From the NCBI RefSeq assembly GCF_000020725.1, contig NC_011146.1:4551151-4615150 (forward strand): 64,000 nt of DNA, read 5' to 3'. The notes under the pieces are model-generated. The model was not told where the DNA came from. It saw only the letters and a program-made list of their open reading frames with translations, and searched no databases. The stretch comes from Citrifermentans bemidjiense Bem (GTDB taxonomy: Bacteria; Desulfobacterota; Desulfuromonadia; Geobacterales; Geobacteraceae). Shown here piece by piece: positions 38,022-47,132 of this stretch (the stretch's first letter is position 1; each line of letters opens with the position of its first letter). The position numbers were made by a program, and so were the translations under genes.

Positions 38022-39729
38022 TTTTGCTCCCTGCCACGGCAGCCGGCAGGGAAAGGGTGACCGTAGTCCCCTCGCCGAGCCTCGAATCGAAGGCGATTTC
38101 GCCGCCGTGGTCCTTGATTATGTTGGCGGAGATGGAGAGCCCCAGCCCGGTCCCCCCGCTCTCGCGCTTGGTGGTGAAGAAAGGGTCGGTGAGGTGCTTC
38201 AGGTGCTCCGGCGAGATCCCGCTCCCCTGGTCGCGGACCGTGAGCATCACCCTGCCGCTCCCCGCGTCGTACCTGGTCTGAAGGGCGATGGCGCGGCTGG
38301 GGTCGGGAAGGGCCTGCCCCGCGTTCATGACCAGGTTCACCACCACCTGCTCCAGCCTCTGTTCGTTGCCTAACACGGCAGGCAACGCTTCGGCATAAAG
38401 GACACTGAAATCGTTGGTGAACTTGCGGGTGGCGACGTCCACCAGGCGTACCGCCGTCTGCACCACCTGGTTGAAATCCAGCAGCTCCTTTCGGGCTTCG
38501 TCGTCCTTGCGGGCGAAGTTCTTCAGATCCTCGACGGTCTTCTTGATCCGCTCGGCGCCATCCTGCATCTCGTCCAGCATCAGCGGCACTTCTTGCCGCA
38601 CCCTCTGGTACCTGATCCCCCCCAGGGTCAGCTCCCCCTCTTCCTCCTGGTAACGGTCGAAGATCAGCTCGGCATCGCGGAAAATCTTCTTCAGAGTGGG
38701 CATGTTCATCAGGATGATTCCGGTCGGGTTGTTGATCTCGTGAGCCACCCCGGAGACCAGTATGCCCAGCGCAGCCATCTTGTCCGCCTGCACCAGCTGC
38801 TGCTGGTTTCTCTGCAGTTCGGCCAAGGCGCTGGAGAGCGACTCGGTGCGCTGCGCCACCTGCCGACGCAGCGAGTAGGACCAGAGCACCGTTCCCATGA
38901 GGACCAGGGAAAGGGGGACCACGACCAGCGCCGCGTACTTGGCCACGTCGAGCCAGGAGGTCCGCTGCGGCTCCAGGACCCCGATCCACCTGTCGTAGAT
39001 CTCGTTGAACTCGCCTGTTTTCTTGAGAATCGAGAGCCCTTCGTTCATCTGGGCCACCAACTCCGCATTGCCCTTTTTCACCGCGTAGCAGTAGTACCGC
39101 TGCGGCGCCACGTTGGTCGCCACCGGCACCAGGTTCGAAAGCTTCTCTTCGCGGATGATATACATGGCGGGGAGCAGGGCCACTACCGCGTAGTCGCAGC
39201 GTCCCGCCGCCAACTGCTGCAGCGTGTCCCGCGGGCTGCCGGTCAGCACCAGGTCCGCATCATAATGCTTTTCCAGCAAGTAGCTGTGCATGCCGCCGCC
39301 GCTATGCACCAGCACCTTTTTCCCCTTGAGCTCTTCCAGGCTTTTCACCGCCGGCGTCCCTTTTCGGGCAAAGATGGCCTGAACTATGATGGAGTGGGGA
39401 GTGGAGAAATCGTATTCCCGGGCCCTGGCATCCGAGTACGAGAGCCCTTCCAGAATGTCGACCTCGCCGCTGTCGAGCTCCTTGAGAATCTTGCCGAAAT
39501 CGTCAAGCCGGATCTCGATCTGCATCCCCATTACCCTGGCGATGGCCCGGGTCAGGTCCACGATGAAGCCGCGAGGTTCGCCGTTATGATCCAGGAACTG
39601 GTAGGGAGGGTAGTTGCTGTTGCCCCCCACCACGATGACCCTCAGGTCGCGGCCGGGTGCCGGCCCGGCGTGCGCCGACGAGACAATGAGGGTGAGAGCG
39701 GCCAGCAGCAAAAGGGCTTTGATGGACAT
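38011..39729 (-). CDS. sensor histidine kinase with periplasmic solute-binding domain
   Basis: 572 residues from ATG 39729. Signal-anchor (MSIKALLLLAALTLIVSSAHA), a periplasmic SBP_bac_3-type domain (about 30-260; YPPYQFLDHNGEPRGFIVDLTRAI, ISYSDAREYDFS-like segment), a membrane helix (YAALVVVPLSLVLMGTVLWSY), a short coiled coil, HisKA with GVAHEINNP, and an HATPase (QGSGISPEHL, GTGLGLSI). It would bind a small organic or amino acid in the periplasm and phosphorylate the adjacent regulator. The ligand may be the substrate of the neighbouring flavocytochrome (inference). Confidence 0.9.
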   Translation of the reverse strand: MSIKALLLLAALTLIVSSAHAGPAPGRDLRVIVVGGNSNYPPYQFLDHNGEPRGFIVDLTRAIARVMGMQIEIRLDDFGKILKELDSGEVDILEGLSYSDARAREYDFSTPHSIIVQAIFARKGTPAVKSLEELKGKKVLVHSGGGMHSYLLEKHYDADLVLTGSPRDTLQQLAAGRCDYAVVALLPAMYIIREEKLSNLVPVATNVAPQRYYCYAVKKGNAELVAQMNEGLSILKKTGEFNEIYDRWIGVLEPQRTSWLDVAKYAALVVVPLSLVLMGTVLWSYSLRRQVAQRTESLSSALAELQRNQQQLVQADKMAALGILVSGVAHEINNPTGIILMNMPTLKKIFRDAELIFDRYQEEEGELTLGGIRYQRVRQEVPLMLDEMQDGAERIKKTVEDLKNFARKDDEARKELLDFNQVVQTAVRLVDVATRKFTNDFSVLYAEALPAVLGNEQRLEQVVVNLVMNAGQALPDPSRAIALQTRYDAGSGRVMLTVRDQGSGISPEHLKHLTDPFFTTKRESGGTGLGLSISANIIKDHGGEIAFDSRLGEGTTVTLSLPAAVAGSKNGQ

Positions 39730-40006
39730 GGCAAGCGGCTCCAGAGACGCAGCAGGTGACATCTGTTGCCAAGCGGGAAGCAGCACAAGAATATCGGGGA
39801 AAGTTGCGCCACTTATAGCACCTGCGGCAACTTCGCGTCAAAGCTTTTCCCCCAGCATCAACTGTCTGCACCCTCTACGGTCGCTCCGGCCTTACCGGAA
39901 AGGAGATCATAAAAAGCACATGCTATATTAAAATGAATTCATATTGTTATAATGTTCCCTGGCCCGGCCCCAGATAGCCGGGTAATCCCCAGAAAAGAGG
40001 TGCTAT

Positions 40007-41197
40007 ATGGGAACTTCTGCAGGCGTTGGCTTCAGCCTTCACAAAAACCCGGCTGACGCGGGCAAGGAAGCGGCTCTCCAGGCGATGGAGCGGGGCGGGA
40101 TGGCCAAACCGGATTTCGTCTTCGTCTTCGCCACGGTGGGATACGACCAGGAGTTGCTGATTCGCTCGGTGCGCGACACCACCGCCGGCGCCCCCTTGAG
40201 CGGCTGCTCAGGGGAGGGGGTGATCACGGCGGGCGCCGCCGCCGAGACCAACTTCGGGGTCTGCGTGCTGGCCATAGCCTCGGATGAGGTCAGCTTCGCC
40301 AACGCCTACGTGCAGGGGCTCGATGCCGGATACGCCCGGGCCGGCGAGTTGCTGGCCGAGCAGGTCCGCCCGCTGCTCCATGCCGACGCCGTCGCCTGCT
40401 TTCTCTTTGCCGACGGCCTTCTCTTCGACTTCGATCCCTTCCGGGACGCCTTCGAAAGGACCCTCGGGCACGGGAGGCCGCTCCCCCTGTTCGGAGGGCT
40501 TGCCGCCAACAACCTCTCTACCCGGAAGACCTACCAGTACCATGACGACCAGGTAATTTCCGAAGGGATCTGCTGCGTCGTCATGTCCGGCAATGCCAGG
40601 CTCGCCTGGGGGGTCAACCACGGCTGCGTGCCGGTGGGAACCCGGCGCACCATCACCCGCTGCCACGGCAACATCATCTACGAGATCGACGGCATCCCTG
40701 CACTGGAGGCCTTGAAGGAGTACATCGAAGACGGCTCCGGCAGCGACTGGAACAAGGTCACCCTCAACCTCTGCCTCGGCTTCAAGACCCCGGAGCACCT
40801 GAGGAAGGAATACGGCGAGTACATCATCCGCTACATGATGGACAAAAACGACCAGGAGGGGTGGGTAAGCATCCAGTCGGATGTGACCCAGGGAAGCGCT
40901 CTTTGGATCATGAGGCGGGACAAGGAGCTGATGCGGGAAGGGCTGCAGGCCATCTCGCAGCATATCAGGGAGCAGTTGGGAGAGAACCGGCCCAAGCTGG
41001 TGATGCAGTTCGAATGCATGGGGCGCGGGCGCGTGGTCTACCGCGAGCAGGAGAAGATCGAGCTGCTCAAGTCCCTGCAGGACGACCTGGGGGCGGAACT
41101 ACCCTGGATCGGATTCTACTCATACGCCGAGATCGGACCGGTCTCCGGCTACAACTGCATCCACAATTTCACGTCCGTGCTGTTGGCCGTGTACTAG
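40007..41197 (+). CDS. FIST sensory domain protein
   Basis: 396 residues: FIST N-terminal domain (about 20-200; LSGCSGEGVIT, FGVCVLAIAS, PLFGGLAANN) and FIST C-terminal domain (about 220-380; IYEIDGIPALEALKEYI, GFYSYAEIGP). No membrane segment, so cytoplasmic. FIST domains are thought to sense small molecules such as amino acids. A PAS histidine kinase gene begins 17 bases later, so the two likely form one signalling pathway. AAAGAGGTG precedes the ATG. Confidence 0.88.
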   Translation: MGTSAGVGFSLHKNPADAGKEAALQAMERGGMAKPDFVFVFATVGYDQELLIRSVRDTTAGAPLSGCSGEGVITAGAAAETNFGVCVLAIASDEVSFANAYVQGLDAGYARAGELLAEQVRPLLHADAVACFLFADGLLFDFDPFRDAFERTLGHGRPLPLFGGLAANNLSTRKTYQYHDDQVISEGICCVVMSGNARLAWGVNHGCVPVGTRRTITRCHGNIIYEIDGIPALEALKEYIEDGSGSDWNKVTLNLCLGFKTPEHLRKEYGEYIIRYMMDKNDQEGWVSIQSDVTQGSALWIMRRDKELMREGLQAISQHIREQLGENRPKLVMQFECMGRGRVVYREQEKIELLKSLQDDLGAELPWIGFYSYAEIGPVSGYNCIHNFTSVLLAVY

Positions 41198-41213
41198 AGT
41201 GCCACGGGGTAAC

Positions 41214-43073
41214 ATGAAAAACGGGAGTCCCACCGACAAACAGGCCCTGGAGCAGCAGTTGACTGCCCTGCGCAGGGAAAACGAGGAGCTGGCCCAACAG
41301 GTCAAACGGCTGATCAGGGCCGAAGGGAAGCTCTACGAGTACCAGCAGGTGCTCGACCTCCAGTTGAACGAGTACAAAGGGCTTTACGACCTGAGCAGGA
41401 GGCTGAGCGGGAGCTTCTACATCCAGGGCCTGTTCCGCGAGACCGTGCAGTACGTGGTCCAGCAGCTGGAGTACGAACGGGCTATCCTGCTCCGCCGCGA
41501 AGAAACGGTTACCTACCGCGTCTTGGCCCTTGACGGCTACTACGATCCAAGCGAAAAAGAACAGGCCGCCGCCATTACCATGAAGTACGGCGCCCCCTGC
41601 CTCTCCCCCCTTCTAGCAGGCAGGGAGCATGTCACCTGCACCGCAACCTCGACGGAACCCGGAAACGGATGCCGACGGCGCCTACTGATGGACGAGTTCC
41701 TGGTATACCCCCTAGGCCACGACGAGGTCCCCCACGCCCTGCTGGTGGTCGGCAACACCGCGACCAATGCACCCTTTCACCGGCGGGTGCAGGAAAGCGA
41801 CCAGGCGCTCCTCAGCATGGGAAACCTGGTCGGTCTCGTATCATCCATTCTGGATACCCACATATTTTTCGAACGAATGATGGAGGCCCGCGAGCAGGAA
41901 CGGGTCGCCGAGGCGAAGTACCGCAGCCTTTTCGAGAACGCGGCGGAGGGGATCTTCCGCAGGACCCCCGAGGGGAGGTACCTCGACGCGAACCCCGCCC
42001 TCGCGCACATGCTTGGCTATGCCTCTCCCGCGGAGCTGGTCGCCTCCATCACCGACATCGGTACCGAGGTCTACGTGGACCCCGCCTCCTATGCGGAGAT
42101 GCAGAGGGTGCTGGCGGTCCACGGCAGGGCCGAAAGTTTCGAGACGCAGATCTACCGCAAGGACGGCAGTGTGATCTGGGTATCCCTGAGCCTGCGCGCA
42201 GTGCGGGACAGCGAGGGGAAGGTGCTCTTTTACGAGGGGATGTCCGAGGAGATCACCAAGCGTAAGATTGCCGAGGCCGCGCTGCGCGAGAGCGAGCAGA
42301 AGTACCGCCAGTTGAGCGAGGCGCTGGAGCGGCGCGTGAAGCAGGCGGTCGACGAACTGCGCCAGAAGGACAAGATGCTGATCCTGCAGGGGCGGCAGGC
42401 GGTGATGGGGGAGATGCTGAGCAACATCGCCCACCAGTGGCGCCAGCCCCTGAACATGCTGGCCTTGCTGGTCCAGGACGTCCAGTTGACCCACAGGCAA
42501 ACCGGGCTCAGCGAAGAGTTCATATGTGAGAACGTCAGAAGGAGCATGGAGATCATCCAGCAGATGTCCCAAACCATAGACGATTTCAGGTATTTCTACC
42601 GCCCGGACCGGGAAAAACTTGAGTTCACGGTGAGCGAGCCTTTGGATAAGGCGCTGGCCCTGTTGAATGGGAGCTTAAGGATACACAGTATAGAGATCCA
42701 GGTCCTTAAAACCGGCGAACCTTCAATCAAGGGATATCTCGGAGAGTTCGTCCAGGTCCTGCTCAACATCCTGATCAACGCTCGCGACGCGCTCATCGCC
42801 AGCCGCGCCGCTTCGCCGCTCATCACCGTCAGGCTCTACGAGGAAGGCGGGGAAACGGTGGTCAGGATCGCTGACAACGCCGGCGGCATCCCCGAGGAGA
42901 TCAAGGAGAAGATCTTCGAACCCTACTTCACCACCAAAGGGCCCGAGCAGGGAACCGGCATCGGGCTTTTCATGTGCAAGACCATCATCGAGAAGAGCAT
43001 GAACGGCAGGCTCTGCGCCAGTAACAGCGGCGAGGGAGCCGAGTTCGTCATCACCGTCCCCAAAACTCCCTGA
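41214..43073 (+). CDS. PAS-containing soluble histidine kinase
   Basis: About 619 residues. N-terminal coiled coil (DKQALEQQLTALRRENEELAQQ), a GAF-like region (about 60-215), a PAS domain (about 225-350; YRSLFENAAEGIFRRTPEGRYLDANPA), coiled coil, HisKA of the IAHQWRQPLN type and an HATPase (NAGGIPEEIKEKIFEPYFTTK, GIGLFMCK). No membrane helices. ATG 41214 is preferred; a GTG at 41199 is also open. It pairs with the FIST gene upstream and no response regulator is adjacent. Its 3' end overlaps the convergent helicase gene by 23 bases. Confidence 0.88.
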   Translation: MKNGSPTDKQALEQQLTALRRENEELAQQVKRLIRAEGKLYEYQQVLDLQLNEYKGLYDLSRRLSGSFYIQGLFRETVQYVVQQLEYERAILLRREETVTYRVLALDGYYDPSEKEQAAAITMKYGAPCLSPLLAGREHVTCTATSTEPGNGCRRRLLMDEFLVYPLGHDEVPHALLVVGNTATNAPFHRRVQESDQALLSMGNLVGLVSSILDTHIFFERMMEAREQERVAEAKYRSLFENAAEGIFRRTPEGRYLDANPALAHMLGYASPAELVASITDIGTEVYVDPASYAEMQRVLAVHGRAESFETQIYRKDGSVIWVSLSLRAVRDSEGKVLFYEGMSEEITKRKIAEAALRESEQKYRQLSEALERRVKQAVDELRQKDKMLILQGRQAVMGEMLSNIAHQWRQPLNMLALLVQDVQLTHRQTGLSEEFICENVRRSMEIIQQMSQTIDDFRYFYRPDREKLEFTVSEPLDKALALLNGSLRIHSIEIQVLKTGEPSIKGYLGEFVQVLLNILINARDALIASRAASPLITVRLYEEGGETVVRIADNAGGIPEEIKEKIFEPYFTTKGPEQGTGIGLFMCKTIIEKSMNGRLCASNSGEGAEFVITVPKTP

Positions 43074-45447
43074 TATCGCTCAATATGGCATCCGAGACCA
43101 GCTCCTTTGCCCCTGACTCGAACCAATCCCCAGGCATGGCGGAACTGTACTCCTCTTGCAAGAAACGGTCGTCCATCAGGACGATCAGACCGCGGTCCGT
43201 TTCCGAGCGGATCACCCGCCCCGCCGCCTGGATCGCCTTGGCCATGGCCGGAATGGTGTAGGCGTACTGGTACCCGTTGCCGTAATGGCGCTGGTAGTAC
43301 CCCCTCATCTCCTCCCGCTCCAGGTCGAAGTTGGGAAGGGGGGGACCGACCACGAAGGCGCCGATCACCATGTCCCCCGCGTAATCCACCCCCTCCGAAA
43401 GGGAACCTCCCTGGACGGCGAAGACAAGCGTCGGGGCGTTCCCCGCGCGCAGCCGCTCAAGGATCTCGGCCACCCTCGCCCCGCTCATCTTCCTCTCCTG
43501 GAGCAGCACCTCGAACCCTTCCGGCGCCCGAAAGAGCTCCGCCACCCGCTCAAGGAAAACGAAACTCGGGAAAAATGCCAGGTAGTTGCCGCCTTTCAGC
43601 GCCACCACCCGGGCCAGCGCGTCGGCGATCCTGCCGTAATTGCGTTCGCGCCGGGAGTACCTGGTCGAGATCTGCGGGATGATCATCAGCTTGCGCTGGC
43701 TGCTGGGAAAGGGGCTCTGGAATTCGGCGCAGCGCACCTTTTCGGGATCGAGCCCGGAAAGCTTCGCGTAGTACTCGAACGGCTTCAGGGTTGCGGAGAA
43801 AGCCACCACCTGCTGGTACTCCCCGTACCGGTCCGCAATGAGGGCGGAGGCGTCGCAGCAGGTGATCTTGATGCTCCCCCCTCCGGAATGCGGCTCATAG
43901 GAGGTGAAAAACTCCTGCCGCTTCGAGGCGGTGGCGAACTCCAGGATCTCGGCAAACTCCCCCCAGTAATGGCACAGCCTCAAGACCGGGTCCTTCTGCC
44001 TGATCTCCACCTCAGCCTCCAGGTAGCGCGACAGCAAGGCGCGCAGCCTTCCGTCCAGCTCAAGGAATGGGGCCAGGGGGGGCTCTATCTTCACCGGGCG
44101 CATCCCTTTTCCGCTACCGCTGCAGGACGCCACCGCCGCCAGGCATTCCTCCAGAAGTTCCAGCGCGTCGCGCCGGAACGGGTTGGGAAGCTCCGCCAGC
44201 TCGCCCCGCATCCCCACCAAAAGCACGCTGGAAAGCCTGGGGGAGTAGTAATCCATGGCGCGGGAGGGGAGGTTATGCGCCTCGTCTATCACCAGGTTCG
44301 GCTTCCCGCTCTGCTCCACGGCGAGTGCCGCGGCCCGCCCCAGAGCGGACCTGGGGGCGAAGACGTAGTTGTAGTCGCAGATGACGACGTCGGCCAGCGG
44401 CACCGCTTCGATCTGCAGCTCGAAGGGGCAAAGCTGGTACTTCTCCCCGAACTCCCTGAAGGTCCGCGCCTTCAGCTTCCTTTTCCTGGCCATCAGCTCG
44501 ACTACGCCCAGCCGGGCTAGCTTGCCGTAGTAATCGCGCGCATATTCGCAGTACTCCGGCGTGCAGACAGGTTCGTTCATGAAACAGATCCTGCTCTTCG
44601 CGGTGACGGTGAGGGAGCGCAGCCGCACCCCCGACTCGCGAAAGCGCTCCATGGCGTCCTCCGCCACCTCGTGCTGGCTGTTTTTCGGCGTCACGTAGCA
44701 GACCGTCTGGCCGCGCCCGAGCGCCTCCTTCAGAACCGGGTGCAGGACCCCCGCGGTCTTTCCCAGCCCGGTCGGCGCCGATATCAGCATGGCGCGCCCA
44801 TCGGCCATGCCGGACTCTATCTCCCCCATCAGCTCAAGCTGTCCGGGGCGGGGGGTGGCGAAGGGAAAAGGAAACTCCTTTGCCGCCTTCTTTCTTCTAC
44901 GGGCGCGCTTCGAGGCCTCGTCCGCCTCCCGCGCCAGTTCGTCCAGGCGCAGCTCCAGCCAGCCCCGGTACGCCTCCAAGTCCAGTTGCACCGGAAGGTC
45001 CTCCGAGGCGCCGTTACGGGAGGAAACGAGGTGGAAGGAGAGGCGCGGTATCACGCCGTGCTCCAGCCAATGGAAGTAGCCGTAGGTGAGAAGCTGCAGC
45101 GAATACGGCTCGTTCGTGCCCGCGTGAGCCAGCCGGCGCCGGAGCTCCCACAGGTTGAAGCAGCTCTTGATCTCCTCAATTAAGGGTGGGGCGTGGCGGA
45201 AGATCCCGTCCAGGCGACCGTTCACCTGGAACTGGTGCCCTCCCCTTTCGAAGATGCGGCTGACCGGCACTTCGGCCTGGTAGCTAGCGTCCGCCAGCGC
45301 GCGCTTTTTCTGGATCTTAAGGTGAATTTCGCGCCCCTCCGCGGTGGAGCGGTCGTAGCCGGAACGGGGCTCGATGCTCCCGGTGCGCGGGACGGGAAGG
45401 GCGAAATATCCTACCGGGATGTTGATGAGATTGGGTGCAGGCTTCAT
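43051..45447 (-). CDS. PD-(D/E)XK nuclease-like domain fused to XPD/DinG-family helicase
   Basis: 798 residues from ATG 45447. Residues ~70-190 show a RecB/Cas4-like nuclease core: NGRLDGIF (Asp), IEEIKSC (E-x-K) and QLLTYGYF (Gln). From ~205 a superfamily 2 helicase follows: PRPGQ, SAPTGLGKT (Walker A), four Fe-S cysteines (SRICFMNEPVCTPEYCEY and YQLCPF), DEAH, VAFSATL, GSLSEGVDY and QAAGRVIRS. It would unwind and possibly cut DNA during repair. The start lacks a clear ribosome binding site; a TTG at 45525 extends the frame. Confidence 0.85.
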   Translation of the reverse strand: MKPAPNLINIPVGYFALPVPRTGSIEPRSGYDRSTAEGREIHLKIQKKRALADASYQAEVPVSRIFERGGHQFQVNGRLDGIFRHAPPLIEEIKSCFNLWELRRRLAHAGTNEPYSLQLLTYGYFHWLEHGVIPRLSFHLVSSRNGASEDLPVQLDLEAYRGWLELRLDELAREADEASKRARRRKKAAKEFPFPFATPRPGQLELMGEIESGMADGRAMLISAPTGLGKTAGVLHPVLKEALGRGQTVCYVTPKNSQHEVAEDAMERFRESGVRLRSLTVTAKSRICFMNEPVCTPEYCEYARDYYGKLARLGVVELMARKRKLKARTFREFGEKYQLCPFELQIEAVPLADVVICDYNYVFAPRSALGRAAALAVEQSGKPNLVIDEAHNLPSRAMDYYSPRLSSVLLVGMRGELAELPNPFRRDALELLEECLAAVASCSGSGKGMRPVKIEPPLAPFLELDGRLRALLSRYLEAEVEIRQKDPVLRLCHYWGEFAEILEFATASKRQEFFTSYEPHSGGGSIKITCCDASALIADRYGEYQQVVAFSATLKPFEYYAKLSGLDPEKVRCAEFQSPFPSSQRKLMIIPQISTRYSRRERNYGRIADALARVVALKGGNYLAFFPSFVFLERVAELFRAPEGFEVLLQERKMSGARVAEILERLRAGNAPTLVFAVQGGSLSEGVDYAGDMVIGAFVVGPPLPNFDLEREEMRGYYQRHYGNGYQYAYTIPAMAKAIQAAGRVIRSETDRGLIVLMDDRFLQEEYSSAMPGDWFESGAKELVSDAILSDIREFWGR

Positions 45448-45615
45448 GGGAGAACTCTTGACGGGAGGACGGACATACCCCTTTGATTTAGCGACACTTT
45501 CCAATGAATAACCTGCGCTTGTCAAGTTAAGAATGGGGACGATTGCAATCCATGAGGAAGCGAGTATTCTCTTTCCCTGTGCATTCTCATTACTTGTCTA
45601 AAGGAGATCTCACCA

Positions 45616-45900
45616 ATGAAAAAAATCCTCGCAGCTGTCGTGCTCTCCCTTTTCTGCGCCGGTTTCGCTGCCGCTGCCGACGACGCCGACGTGGTACTGC
45701 CGGCGAAAAACGGCAACGTCACCTTCCCCCACAAGAAGCACCAGGACATGAAGGAACTGAAGTGCACCGACTGCCATGAAACCGACAAGGGAGGGAAGAT
45801 CGCCAACCTGGGCAAGGAGTGGGCCCACAAGACCTGCAAGGGGTGTCATACCGACAAAGGGAAAGGCCCCACCAAGTGCACCGAGTGCCACAAGAAGTAA
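45616..45900 (+). CDS. PpcA-family triheme periplasmic cytochrome c7
   Basis: 94 residues: signal peptide (MKKILAAVVLSLFCAGFAAA) and a ~73-residue mature protein with three CxxCH sites (CTDCH, CKGCH, CTECH) and the extra His ligands (FPHKKHQ, WAHKTCKGCH) of the PpcA-E family. It is a periplasmic electron carrier between inner-membrane quinol oxidases and outer-membrane conduits. AAAGGAGAT precedes the ATG. A closely similar paralogue lies at 49879-50151. Confidence 0.93.
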   Translation: MKKILAAVVLSLFCAGFAAAADDADVVLPAKNGNVTFPHKKHQDMKELKCTDCHETDKGGKIANLGKEWAHKTCKGCHTDKGKGPTKCTECHKK

Positions 45901-45920
45901 CCCCTCCCCACTCACCTATA

Positions 45921-45957
45921 AAGGCGGAGGCTGTCACGGCCTTCGCCTTCGTTGTTT
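45921..45957 (+). terminator. weak intrinsic terminator
   Basis: AAGGCGGAGGC pairs with GCCTTCGCCTT (one G-T) around a 7-base loop, followed by a broken T-tract (CGTTGTTT). It ends the triheme cytochrome gene. Confidence 0.55.
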
Positions 45958-46015
45958 CCCCAGCCTCTGCCCCCCCAATTAAAATTAAAATAAACAAATT
46001 AAATGAAAGCCAACA

Positions 46016-46043
46016 TTGACATCTGTTAATTTTTATAGATAAT
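46016..46043 (+). promoter_or_regulatory. sigma-70 promoter of the radical SAM operon
   Basis: TTGACA (46016-46021), 16-base spacer, GATAAT (46038-46043). It is the best housekeeping-type promoter in this part of the window, with a leader of about 100 bases to the ATG at 46150. Confidence 0.65.
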
Positions 46044-46149
46044 GAACCGTGCTCGTGGCAGCAGGATTATTCCTGGGAAGGGCCGTCGGCAGCGCCGCGG
46101 CAGCCATCAGGCTCTAATGATCGACATTCTGTGGTAGGGAGAACGTATC

Positions 46150-46584
46150 ATGAGGGACCCGTTCCACGATCTCCATCATCAAGAAGCGAGCATCACCTCA
46201 CACATCAGACTCATCTCCGAAGGGGGCAGTTCCCATGCCGGCAGTGTCGAGCTGGTTTGCATCGACTCCATCCACGCCACCCAGACCTGCACGACCGAAT
46301 CCCAGCACAGCGGCTATCGCTCAGCTACCGCGTGCAACGCGGCCACCCCTTTGGAAATATCGTTATGCTGCATCGGCGTGGAACACGCCCAGGAACTGGA
46401 CCATCAGTCGATCCCCGAGGTACTCAGGCAGCGCTTGGAGCGGCTTGGGAAGGCTCTCGGTGAAGGCGCCAGCGTGAGCGTCAGGAACCCCGGCAGCCTT
46501 TGGTCCATAAGCGACGCTAAGCGCCGGTTCTCGGCAAGAAGAGTCGCGGCACGCATAGCGGTGTACCCCGACCCTGAGCCTTGA
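46150..46584 (+). CDS. unassigned small protein A of the radical SAM operon
   Basis: 144 residues, no signal peptide or membrane segment, no family recognised. It is paralogous to the next gene: SHIRLISEGG matches THVKLVSEGG, and EHA occurs at residues 78-80 in both. A pair of cysteines (C47, C62) corresponds to C46/C62 of the neighbour, and this copy has three more (C37, C73, C74). The C-terminal third (LWSISDAKRRFSARRVAARIAVYP) matches FILDLDKKYSVRMVPTGLLVY. GGGAG precedes the ATG. Sitting first in an operon with a radical SAM/SPASM enzyme, it could be a modification substrate or a carrier/scaffold (inference). Confidence 0.65.
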   Translation: MRDPFHDLHHQEASITSHIRLISEGGSSHAGSVELVCIDSIHATQTCTTESQHSGYRSATACNAATPLEISLCCIGVEHAQELDHQSIPEVLRQRLERLGKALGEGASVSVRNPGSLWSISDAKRRFSARRVAARIAVYPDPEP

Positions 46585-46675
46585 AGAAAATCTCACCCGA
46601 TTAGACACCGCTGGCCGGTCCTTTCTGCACATAGCTGCCACGGTGCTTACCAGACGAAAACCACAGGAGAGAGCA

Positions 46676-47107
46676 ATGGGCGAAGACAACAACCATGGGG
46701 GGGAAGCCGGTTCCGCGTCCACGCATGTAAAGCTCGTGTCGGAAGGTGGAGCCGATGCGCCCGAGGCGCAACGCGCACGGTTCTGGTCGCCGGAACAGAT
46801 GGTGGCTAGCTGCATCACCCCACAGCAGATGGATAATTTCAGGGCCTACAACAACGTCTGCATGACGCTTCCCACCAACGACAGGTATGCCTTTTCAGTG
46901 ACCATGGAACATGCGGCAAAACTGGATGAGGGGGTGATCCCTGAATCCATGTTGCAGGAATTCGAGGCAAACGCTGCGCCCCTCTCCCAGGCAGCCCGCC
47001 TCAAGGTGCAGCACGCAGGCAGGGTCTGGTTCATCCTCGATCTGGACAAGAAGTACTCGGTGCGCATGGTGCCGACGGGGCTGCTGGTGTACAGCGAAAC
47101 GCTGTGA
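46676..47107 (+). CDS. unassigned small protein B, paralogue of A
   Basis: 143 residues from ATG 46676, preceded by AGGAGAG. No signal or membrane segment. It carries two cysteines (C46, C62) flanking QQMDNFRAYNN, in the same positions as C47/C62 of protein A, and shares the N-terminal KLVSEGG and central MEHAAKLDEGVIPESM segments with it. It ends 25 bases before the radical SAM gene, so both proteins are probably translated with the enzyme. No function is known to me. Confidence 0.68.
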   Translation: MGEDNNHGGEAGSASTHVKLVSEGGADAPEAQRARFWSPEQMVASCITPQQMDNFRAYNNVCMTLPTNDRYAFSVTMEHAAKLDEGVIPESMLQEFEANAAPLSQAARLKVQHAGRVWFILDLDKKYSVRMVPTGLLVYSETL

Positions 47108-47132
47108 CCCGCCCAGGGGGCAGAGAACCATT

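Noticed and set aside
36456..38060. 534-codon plus-strand frame opposite the response regulator
   Set aside because: Antisense shadow; also covers the palindrome region, which would be odd for coding sequence.
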